This document shows, in pieces, positions 16,424 to 23,169 of a stretch of 64,000 nucleotides of DNA (its first letter is position 1; each line of letters begins with the position of its first letter). The position numbers and the translations under genes were made by a program. The notes below the pieces were generated by a model. It made no database searches. It had not been told where the DNA came from and worked only from the letters and a program-made list of their open reading frames with translations. This DNA is from Glaesserella australis (GTDB lineage Bacteria > Pseudomonadota > Gammaproteobacteria > Enterobacterales > Pasteurellaceae), in assembly GCF_003260095.1 (NCBI RefSeq), contig NZ_PTPX01000017.1:62001-126000 (forward strand), in the 5' to 3' direction.

Positions 16424-16451
16424 ATCGCTATATATGAATATAAATAGCGAT
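16424..16451 (+). promoter_or_regulatory. Predicted ModE operator 2 (TonB receptor promoter)
   Basis: ATCGCTAT...ATAGCGAT form 8-bp inverted arms in a 28-bp palindrome with TATAT-N7-TAAAT at its core. This is the classic ModE layout. It ends 30 bp before the receptor ATG and overlaps the probable promoter. Confidence 0.7.
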
Positions 16452-16481
16452 TTACTATAATAATGAACTTAAGGATTAAAA

Positions 16482-18557
16482 ATGAAAAAAAAGATTGCGA
16501 TTACCTGTATTGCTGCAACAACAGCGGCAATAACGGCAAATGCTGAAGTATTTAGCTTGGGTGAAGTTGAGGTAGTTGGAAATGTGGGTTCTCAACAAGC
16601 GAGTGATGCGAATGTTGCTGTTATTGAACGTGAGCAACTTCAACAAAACCAAATCAAACGCCTTTCTGAAATTGCCCCAAGTACCGCAGGGCTTTATGTG
16701 GACAAAAAAGGCGCAAGAGGCGAGCAAAATTTCTATGTGCGCGGTTTTGATGCTAGACGTGTACCACTCTTTATTGACGGTATTCCGGTTTATGTGCCTT
16801 ATGACGGCAATGCCGACTTTGGACGTTTTACCACCTTTGATTTAAGCCGTGTTGTCGTATCCAAAGGCGCAAGCTCGGTGCTTTACGGTGCGAATACGAT
16901 GGGTGGCGCAATCAACTTAATCAGCCAAAAACCAACCAAAGCCTTAGAAGGTGAGATCGGTTATGGTTTTGAACGTGGCAGAAGTAGCGGTACGTTCGGC
17001 AATAACCTTGATTTTAATATCGGCACACGCCAAGATAAATTCTACTTCCAAGCGGGCGGTAGCTTTATGCAAGATAGAGGTCAGCAACTTGCTAAAGACT
17101 TCAAAGCAGATAGCTACGGCAATGAAGACGGCAATAGACGTGAAAATTCAATCCAAAAAGATAGAAAAATCAGCCTGAAATTTGGTTACACACCAAATGC
17201 GACCGATGAATATGTCATTGCTTATACCAATCAAAAAGGTGAAAAACAGCAACCATTCTATACGGGCAAATATGCAACGTGGAGACAGCAAGTCAATCGT
17301 TTTTGGGATTGGCCAGTTTGGGATAAAGAAGGGGTTTACTTCTTATCACACACTCAACTTAATGATGCGTTCTATGTAAAAACTAAGTTCTATTACGATA
17401 CCTTTGAAAACCAATTAAACGCTTACACCACAAACCAACTTACCGCTCACAATGCTAGCAATGCGCCAAGTTATTATGATGATAAAACTTATGGAGCAGG
17501 TGTTGAATTAGGCTGGAATATCAACCCGCACAATGAGTTGAAGTTTGCTACCAGTTATAAATATGATGTGCATAAAGAAAAGAACGATATTTATAATGCT
17601 CGTGGCGTAAAAACAGGTGAAGAGCCGTGGCAAAAAATGGCGGATAGAACTTACTCTTTCGGGCTTGAATATACCCATAAATTTAGCGAAGCTACTAAGT
17701 TAATTTTAGGTTCTAGCTACGACACTAGAGATGCAGTCAGTGCCGAAGATTATATTGTGGTTAGCCGTTCAAGTGGTGGTTCAGGAAGTGGTAGCGGTTC
17801 AGGTACGGGGCGTGATGTATATGGCATTTATGATTTTGATGTGGGCAAACGCCACGCATTGAACTATCAAATCGCCTTAAAACACAGTTTCTTTGCCGAT
17901 GATGAGTTAAGCCTCAGCTATGCGAAGAAAACCTACTTTGCGAGTATGAAAGAGAGATACTCAAAACGTTTAGGGCAAAATACCCCAAATCCATACTTAA
18001 AACCTGAAACGGCACACCACTACGAGATCGCCTATGCGAAAAATCTCACAGACAATTTAAGGGTTGAAAGTGCGCTCTTTTACTCAAGAGTAAAAGATGA
18101 AATTGGTAATGTAAATTTAGCAGATGGCACACGCCAAGCACAAAACATTGATACTGCCGACTATAAAGGCGCAGAACTCAGTGCCACTTACTTTGTAACA
18201 GATGCGTTACAACTTGGCGGTAACTACACCTATATCCGTGCGAAGTACAAAAACAAAGATGCTTTAATCTATGATTTACCAAAACATAAAGGCTTTGTTT
18301 ATGTAGATTACCAAATTACACCGAAATTCAGCGCTTATCTTTCACAAGAGTTAGTCGGTAGCCGTTATTCACAAAGCCAACAAGATACTAAATTGGCAGG
18401 TTTTGGGGTAACAGATGTGAAATTTACCTACAAGCCTGTTGAAAACTTGGCTTTAGAAGCAGGTGTTTCAAATCTGTTTGACAAAAACTATGAATATCGT
18501 GAAGGTTTCCCTGAAGAAGGTCGTGTATTCTTTGGTAATATCCGCTATAAATTCTAA
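16482..18557 (+). CDS. TonB-dependent outer-membrane receptor, predicted molybdate/tungstate (chelate) uptake
   Basis: 691 residues. A 21-residue signal peptide ends in ITANA. A TonB-box-like GEVEVVG is at the mature N-terminus. The plug domain (about 40-150) contains FYVRGFDARRVPLFIDGIPV and SVLYGANTMGGAINLIS. The 22-strand barrel ends in NIRYKF with the terminal Phe needed for BAM insertion, and the C-terminal VSNLFDKNYEYREGFPEEGR motif is typical. An unusual Gly/Ser run lies at about residues 429-443, in a predicted outer loop. The ATG follows AAGGATTAAAA. The ModE-type operator upstream and the importers on both sides suggest the ligand is an oxyanion of Mo/W, possibly chelated. Siderophore use cannot be excluded. 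Confidence 0.85.
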   Translation: MKKKIAITCIAATTAAITANAEVFSLGEVEVVGNVGSQQASDANVAVIEREQLQQNQIKRLSEIAPSTAGLYVDKKGARGEQNFYVRGFDARRVPLFIDGIPVYVPYDGNADFGRFTTFDLSRVVVSKGASSVLYGANTMGGAINLISQKPTKALEGEIGYGFERGRSSGTFGNNLDFNIGTRQDKFYFQAGGSFMQDRGQQLAKDFKADSYGNEDGNRRENSIQKDRKISLKFGYTPNATDEYVIAYTNQKGEKQQPFYTGKYATWRQQVNRFWDWPVWDKEGVYFLSHTQLNDAFYVKTKFYYDTFENQLNAYTTNQLTAHNASNAPSYYDDKTYGAGVELGWNINPHNELKFATSYKYDVHKEKNDIYNARGVKTGEEPWQKMADRTYSFGLEYTHKFSEATKLILGSSYDTRDAVSAEDYIVVSRSSGGSGSGSGSGTGRDVYGIYDFDVGKRHALNYQIALKHSFFADDELSLSYAKKTYFASMKERYSKRLGQNTPNPYLKPETAHHYEIAYAKNLTDNLRVESALFYSRVKDEIGNVNLADGTRQAQNIDTADYKGAELSATYFVTDALQLGGNYTYIRAKYKNKDALIYDLPKHKGFVYVDYQITPKFSAYLSQELVGSRYSQSQQDTKLAGFGVTDVKFTYKPVENLALEAGVSNLFDKNYEYREGFPEEGRVFFGNIRYKF

Positions 18558-18592
18558 GTTTACTTACTAAGATTTTATTTACATAAACGTAT

Positions 18593-18632
18593 CGGCAAAG
18601 TAGTGTTATATATAAAATAAGCTACTTTGCCG
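18593..18632. terminator. 11-bp stem-loop between receptor and ATPase genes
   Basis: CGGCAAAGTAG (18593-18603) and CTACTTTGCCG (18622-18632) are perfect inverted arms around an 18-nt AT-rich loop. No T run follows. It could be a leaky terminator or an RNA-processing hairpin that sets the receptor/ATPase ratio. Confidence 0.55.
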
Positions 18633-18654
18633 AATTATTATTAAAAGGGCAACA

Positions 18655-19413
18655 ATGAAGCCGTTGATCACCACCGAAAATCTGACAATCGGCTATGGCA
18701 AACAGCCGCTGATTTCAGACATTCATTTTCAGTTAAAATCGCAAGAAATTTGCTGTATTCTCGGGGCGAATGGGGCAGGGAAAAGCACCTTTTTACGCAC
18801 CTTGCTCGGTATTCAGCCGAGTTTGCAGGGGCAAATTTGGTTTGATAACCAACCGCTTGCTAGCTACAGCCAGCAGGAGCTGGCTCAACAGATTGCCTAT
18901 GTTCCCCAAGCTCATCAAAGCCTGTTTCCGTTTAGCGTGAAAGAGATGGTGCTGATGGGGCGTTCGGCGTATTTGAAATGGTACCAAACTCCAGCTAAAA
19001 CCGATGAACAAATTGCCCTGCAAGCCCTAGAGACAATGCAGATCGCCCATTTAGCTCCCCGTTATTATCATCAACTTAGTGGCGGTGAGAAGCAGTTGGT
19101 GCTGATTGCCCGAGCGATTGCCCAACAAGCCAAATTGCTGATTATGGATGAACCTGCGTCAAGCCTTGATTTTGGCAATCAAATTCGGCTGTTAGAACAG
19201 ATTAAACGGCTTCGCCAACAGCAAATTGCCCTGCTGATTACCACACATTCGCCTCAACAAGCACATTATTTAGCCGACAGCATTGTGATTTTGGATAAAC
19301 AGCGTTCGCCTGCCTTTCTACAAGGGGAGAAAAAGGCGATGCTCACTCTCGAACAACTGGCTCAAACCTATAAAATTGAAGCCGATTTGCTAGCACAGCA
19401 TTTACCTTTTTAG
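18655..19413 (+). CDS. ABC transporter ATP-binding protein (FecE/BtuD-like)
   Basis: 252 residues. Walker A GANGAGKST is at 37-45, signature LSGGEKQL, Walker B LLIMDEPASSLD, and switch His in TTHSPQQ. It belongs to the ATPases paired with FecCD permeases, yet no permease is adjacent. The plus-strand binding-protein/permease pair at 9503-11499 lacks an ATPase, and both units run in the same direction, so this is probably its separated partner. It lies 98 bp after the TonB receptor (with a stem-loop between) and 8 bp before a methyltransferase gene. AAAAGGG supplies the ribosome site. Confidence 0.9.
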   Translation: MKPLITTENLTIGYGKQPLISDIHFQLKSQEICCILGANGAGKSTFLRTLLGIQPSLQGQIWFDNQPLASYSQQELAQQIAYVPQAHQSLFPFSVKEMVLMGRSAYLKWYQTPAKTDEQIALQALETMQIAHLAPRYYHQLSGGEKQLVLIARAIAQQAKLLIMDEPASSLDFGNQIRLLEQIKRLRQQQIALLITTHSPQQAHYLADSIVILDKQRSPAFLQGEKKAMLTLEQLAQTYKIEADLLAQHLPF

Positions 19414-19421
19414 GAGAAAAT

Positions 19422-20222
19422 ATGAACTCGTTTTATGAAATTGATTTTGCGACATTGTACAAAAAGCACTTAGTGGCTTGCCGTTATCACGATGTCAGTG
19501 CAGAAAAATGGGATAAAAAAGCGGTGGCTTTTGGTGAAAAATTTGTCGAAAAAGAGAACAGCTACACTACGCAATTTATCGACAAAATGCGTATCGATCC
19601 GACAGACAGCGTGTTGGACATTGGCTCAGGGCCGGGAACCCTTGCTATTCCGCTCGCCAAACGTTGCCAACAGGTGTATGCGTTAGATTTTAGTGCAGGA
19701 ATGTTGCAACTCTTGAGCCATTATCAACAGCAACTCGGCTTGAACAACATTGTGCCGTTACATAAATCGTGGAACGATGATTGGGCGGATGTACCACAGG
19801 CGGATATTGTGATCGCTTCTCGCTCAACCCTTGTGGCTGATCTTGATGATATGATCGACAAACTCACCGCCAAAGCAAAAAAACGGGTCTATCTCACCGC
19901 TATCACCCAGCCCCATTTTCTCGACAGCGGCGTTTTCCAAGCGATTGGGCGAGATGCGATTGGCTTTCCGACCTATATTTACCTGCTCAATCGCCTATAT
20001 CAACGTGGTATTCAGGCAGAATTGCATTTCTTGCAAGGTGCAAGCGGTGAGTTTCAAGGTGAAAATTACCAAGACTTGCAAAATGCAGTGGAGTTTTCTC
20101 TCGGCACCTTGACGGAACAAGAGCGAACCAAATTGCAACAGTTCTATCAACAAAGAGAGCAATCTCAACAAAAAATCACACACGGACAAGCGCAGTGGGC
20201 GTTTATTGAGTGGGAAGTTTAG
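19422..20222 (+). CDS. Class I SAM-dependent methyltransferase in the oxyanion-uptake locus
   Basis: 266 residues. Motif I is VLDIGSGPGTLAIPLAKR, motif II is VYALDFSAGMLQLL, and DIVIASRST lies at the motif IV position. An N-terminal helical region of about 55 residues precedes the Rossmann fold. The gene follows the ABC ATPase by 8 bp behind TAGGAG and is surely co-transcribed with it. The substrate is unknown. In this setting it could modify a metal-chelating small molecule or the transported species, but that is speculation. Intact and of normal length. Confidence 0.85.
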   Translation: MNSFYEIDFATLYKKHLVACRYHDVSAEKWDKKAVAFGEKFVEKENSYTTQFIDKMRIDPTDSVLDIGSGPGTLAIPLAKRCQQVYALDFSAGMLQLLSHYQQQLGLNNIVPLHKSWNDDWADVPQADIVIASRSTLVADLDDMIDKLTAKAKKRVYLTAITQPHFLDSGVFQAIGRDAIGFPTYIYLLNRLYQRGIQAELHFLQGASGEFQGENYQDLQNAVEFSLGTLTEQERTKLQQFYQQREQSQQKITHGQAQWAFIEWEV

Positions 20223-20270
20223 GGGCTGTTGATAATTCGTAAAATGTCACATAACACTATGATTTTATAG

Positions 20271-20414
20271 CATTCGCTCCCCTGCTTGCGGGGGGAGCTG
20301 CCGAAGGCTGAGGGGGGGGAAGTAAGCCATATAAATGCAATGTCTTGTTGCAACTTCGTTTGCAATCCCCCCTTCCTCCTTCGGCACCTTCCCCCGTAAA
20401 CGGGGGAAGGGAAT
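20271..20414. repeat. Compound palindromic repeat (G/C-rich, in 332-bp gene-free gap)
   Basis: The gap 20223-20554 holds no gene. Its centre is a palindromic repeat. The left part contains CTCCCC-loop-GGGGGGAG and CTGCCGAAGGCTGAGG. The right part contains the mirrored CCTCCTTCGGCACCTT and CCCCCG-TAAA-CGGGGG. GCATTCGC and GGGAATG close the ends. The whole can fold into a long hairpin with side stems, like a MITE or REP-type element. A related element sits inside hrpA. Confidence 0.65.
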
Positions 20415-20554
20415 GTTTTTCAAAGAAGAAATGTGTGGGTTAAAACCCACCCTACTTTGTTTCATTAAGCGATTACATTTTTTGAATTATCAATGCTCTT
20501 AAGCATTTATTAAGATTTACCCATTATCCTACCCACATTCAACAGGGAGATTTT

Positions 20555-21097
20555 ATGAAAAAACTGCTACTTATGACGACCTTACTACTTACCGCTTGTG
20601 GTACGGTGTCCAGCCTTGCGTCTAACACAACAGCGAAAATTGCCTTAGATAAAGGCGTTGCTTTATACCAAGCCAAAGATTACCAAACGGCTCGCACCTA
20701 TTTTGAGCAAGCGGATAATCAAGGGCATATGAAAGCACCACGTTATTTAGGTTTGATGTTGTTAAACGGGTTGGGCGTGGAGAAAAATCCCGAGCAAGCC
20801 TTTGTGCAGTTCCAAAAAGCCGCCGATAAGGGCGATATTACGTCGCAGTATTGGCTGGGTTATCTCTATGAAAATGGGGTAGGAATCGCACAAAATTATG
20901 CTAAAGCGTTAGACTATTATCAGCAATCTGCTCAACGGGGGGATATAATTTCTGCCCCTGCATTAATGGCATTGGGGCGGATTTATGAACAGGGCATTGG
21001 GGTCAAAGCGGATCGCCAGTTGGCGTTAGATTGGTATCAAAAGGCGCTAAATGCTGGTGAAAAACAGGCGGAAACTGCTATTAAACGTATTCTTTAA
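20555..21097 (+). CDS. Sel1-repeat (SLR) lipoprotein
   Basis: 180 residues. A lipoprotein signal peptide MKKLLLMTTLLLTACG has the lipobox LTAC, so Cys15 becomes the lipidated N-terminus. Three Sel1-like repeats follow, for example APRYLGLMLLNGLGVEKNPE and QYWLGYLYENGVGIAQNYAK, each a helix pair of about 36 residues. Such proteins are protein-interaction scaffolds in the envelope. No partner can be named. ATG follows CAGGGAG. The next gene starts 26 bp downstream and may be co-transcribed. Confidence 0.85.
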   Translation: MKKLLLMTTLLLTACGTVSSLASNTTAKIALDKGVALYQAKDYQTARTYFEQADNQGHMKAPRYLGLMLLNGLGVEKNPEQAFVQFQKAADKGDITSQYWLGYLYENGVGIAQNYAKALDYYQQSAQRGDIISAPALMALGRIYEQGIGVKADRQLALDWYQKALNAGEKQAETAIKRIL

Positions 21098-21123
21098 TCA
21101 TCATTCTTTACAAGGAAATCTTT

Positions 21124-22344
21124 ATGAAATTGACTAAACTTTCTGCGTTATTGACTTTCGTTTTCTCGGGTTCTGCATTGGCAGGTATTGTTGATGCCAC
21201 CGCAGTCAGCCAGCCAACAGGCGAAGGGCAACAGGTCAATCACGTGTTATTAAAATACGACCAACCACAAACTAAGGTGCAAGCGGATAAATTCAGCGTC
21301 AATGGTCGCACTGTGTTAAAAGCCACCAGCGTGGTGGAGTGTGCCGAGAAAACCGTGCCTTACTGCGACAGCCCGAAATCTGATTTAGTGTTATTGACCC
21401 TTGAGCCAGCGGACAGTGGCTTTGTTACAGCCCACGTTGGACGAGAGCCATCTTTTGAGCGTGATGTAGTGTTAGAAGTGAGCGATAACCGCAAAGCGAA
21501 AGCGGAAAAAGTAACCACCAGCAAACTTCGTCAGTTAGTGGCGGAAAATTTCACCCAACACGTTTTCACCGATGAAGCGACAGGGATCAAAGTGCTGTAC
21601 AATCTTTATGTGCCGAAAAACTACGATCCGAAAAAATCTTATCCGTTGGTGATGTTTATTCACGATGCAGGTTCAACCAATAGCAATGTCAAAAACACTT
21701 TGTATCAAGGCAATGGGGCAGCGGTTTGGGCGATGCCAGAGTTTCAAGCTCGCCACGAAGCCTTTGTGTTAGCACCGCAGTTTGACCATACTATTACCAA
21801 CGATCAATCGGACGATCCTGCGGATTTAGACCCAACGATCAACCTGATCAAATCGTTGAGCAAAGCATACAACATCGACCAAAATCGCCTTTATACCACA
21901 GGGCAGAGTGGCGGTGCAATGATGAGCATTGCGATGAACATCAAATACCCTGATTTCTTTGCGGCGAGCTACATCGTGGCAGGGCAGTGGGAGCCGACCA
22001 AAACTGCACCAATGGCAAAAAACAAGCTGTTTATCTTAGTCTCTGAAAAAGATCCGAAAGCATTCCCGACCGAAAAAGAGATCGTCAAAGTCTTGGCGGC
22101 AAACGGCGGTGTAGTGAAAGAAAGTTTTGGTTGGAATGGAGAAGCAAGCATTGACGAGCTAAACGAAAACGTGAAAGCCCTTTTAGCACAAGGCGGAAAC
22201 ATTCATTTTGCGACCTTTGCAGGCGGTTCGTTGAAACACGAGAAATTACGCAGCGATATGCCAGCTATTGCCCATATGGCAACATGGAAAGTGGCGTATA
22301 ACATCACGGCGATTCAAGATTGGTTGTTTAGCCAACGTAAATAA
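21124..22344 (+). CDS. Secreted alpha/beta-hydrolase (PHB-depolymerase-like esterase) with N-terminal beta domain
   Basis: 406 residues with a cleavable signal peptide ending SGSALA. Residues ~20-130 form a beta-rich (Ig-like) domain containing two cysteines that could pair (ECAEKTVPYC). The rest is an alpha/beta-hydrolase: strand PLVMFIHDAG provides the oxyanion hole, and the nucleophile elbow is GQSGG with Ser262. The acid and histidine are probably in LVSEKDPK and GGSLKHEKL. It resembles the COG4099 predicted peptidases/esterases. Probably periplasmic; the substrate is not deducible. Confidence 0.8.
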   Translation: MKLTKLSALLTFVFSGSALAGIVDATAVSQPTGEGQQVNHVLLKYDQPQTKVQADKFSVNGRTVLKATSVVECAEKTVPYCDSPKSDLVLLTLEPADSGFVTAHVGREPSFERDVVLEVSDNRKAKAEKVTTSKLRQLVAENFTQHVFTDEATGIKVLYNLYVPKNYDPKKSYPLVMFIHDAGSTNSNVKNTLYQGNGAAVWAMPEFQARHEAFVLAPQFDHTITNDQSDDPADLDPTINLIKSLSKAYNIDQNRLYTTGQSGGAMMSIAMNIKYPDFFAASYIVAGQWEPTKTAPMAKNKLFILVSEKDPKAFPTEKEIVKVLAANGGVVKESFGWNGEASIDELNENVKALLAQGGNIHFATFAGGSLKHEKLRSDMPAIAHMATWKVAYNITAIQDWLFSQRK

Positions 22345-22359
22345 TCCAAACTTTCAAGT

Positions 22360-22402
22360 AAGCGGTGCGATTTTGCAAATTTTTTGCAACAACGCACCGC
22401 TT
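22360..22402. repeat. Inverted uptake signal pair / terminator
   Basis: AAGCGGTGCG (22360-22369) and CGCACCGCTT (22393-22402) flank TTTTGCAAAT, forming a hairpin behind the esterase gene and followed by TTCTATTTTTT. Confidence 0.7.
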
Positions 22403-22479
22403 GTTCTATTTTTTCCTTGTAATTCCTATAAATTTTGCTAAATTCCACAGGTTATTTTTCTTGTTTAAAAGGTCAAAAA

Positions 22480-23022
22480 ATGAGCCAGCAACTTGAGCTA
22501 ATCAAATCATCTATTAAATCTATTCCTGATTACCCAAAAGCAGGGATTATCTTCCGTGATATTACGTCTTTATTAGAAGTGCCAGCAGCATTCCAAGCGT
22601 CTGTTGATGCGATTGTGGCGGAATTTAAAGATAAAGGGATCACCAAAATTGTCGGCACGGAGTCTCGTGGTTTTATCTTTGGTGCGCCTGTAGCATTGGC
22701 GTTAGGTGTACCGTTTGTGTTGGTGCGTAAGCCGAAAAAATTACCCCGTGCGGTGATTTCACAATCTTATGCCCTTGAGTATGGTGAAGATACGTTGGAA
22801 ATTCATACAGATTCTATTCAAGCAGGTGATAATGTATTGGTGATCGACGACTTGCTTGCAACAGGTGGTACGGTAGAAGCAACAGTGCAGTTAATTCGCC
22901 GTTTAAATGGTACTGTTGAAAATGCGGCGTTTGTGATTTGGCTTCCTGATTTGGGCGGTAAAGAACGCTTGGAAAAACTCGGTGTGAATTCATATTCGTT
23001 AGTGAGTTTTGAAGGTCACTAA
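22480..23022 (+). CDS. apt: Adenine phosphoribosyltransferase
   Basis: 180 residues, the normal Apt length. It converts adenine and PRPP to AMP in cytosolic purine salvage. The PRPP-binding loop is [16 protein letters not shown], and the adenine-side segments [16 protein letters not shown] and [18 protein letters not shown] are intact. The ATG at 22480 follows AAAAGGTCAAAA. An upstream in-frame Met at 22435 would add 15 non-homologous residues and is rejected. dnaX follows after a 147-bp gap containing two hairpins, which is the usual apt-dnaX order. Confidence 0.95.
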   Translation: MSQQLELIKSSIKSIPDYPKAGIIFRDITSLLEVPAAFQASVDAIVAEFKDKGITKIVGTESRGFIFGAPVALALGVPFVLVRKPKKLPRAVISQSYALEYGEDTLEIHTDSIQAGDNVLVIDDLLATGGTVEATVQLIRRLNGTVENAAFVIWLPDLGGKERLEKLGVNSYSLVSFEGH

Positions 23023-23067
23023 TAAAATTCCCCACGTTGAAAAAACTAGGTTGTCGAGTTCTTCCTT

Positions 23068-23120
23068 TCTCCCGTTTACGGGAGAGAGACAGCTTTAGGA
23101 TTCGTTCAGAATCCTAAAGC
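23068..23120. repeat. Two consecutive stem-loops between apt and dnaX
   Basis: TCTCCCG-TTTA-CGGGAGA (23068-23085) is followed by GCTTTAGGATT...AATCCTAAAGC (23092-23120). The first resembles the G/C arms of the other repeat elements in this window. Neither has a T run, so they may be intergenic repeats rather than simple terminators. Confidence 0.5.
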
Positions 23121-23169
23121 AGAGAGAGGGGAAATAGCATTAAAGCTATGTAACATATCAAGAGGTCAA

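Noticed and set aside
16424-16451. Fur box upstream of the TonB receptor
   Set aside because: The palindrome ATCGCTAT...ATAGCGAT does not resemble GATAATGATAATCATTATC but fits ModE; iron control cannot be fully excluded.
20271-20414. CRISPR array or leader
   Set aside because: The repeats are inverted, not direct, and there are no regularly spaced unique spacers.
23068-23120. Riboswitch in front of dnaX
   Set aside because: Only two simple hairpins with no conserved aptamer-like core and no expression platform.
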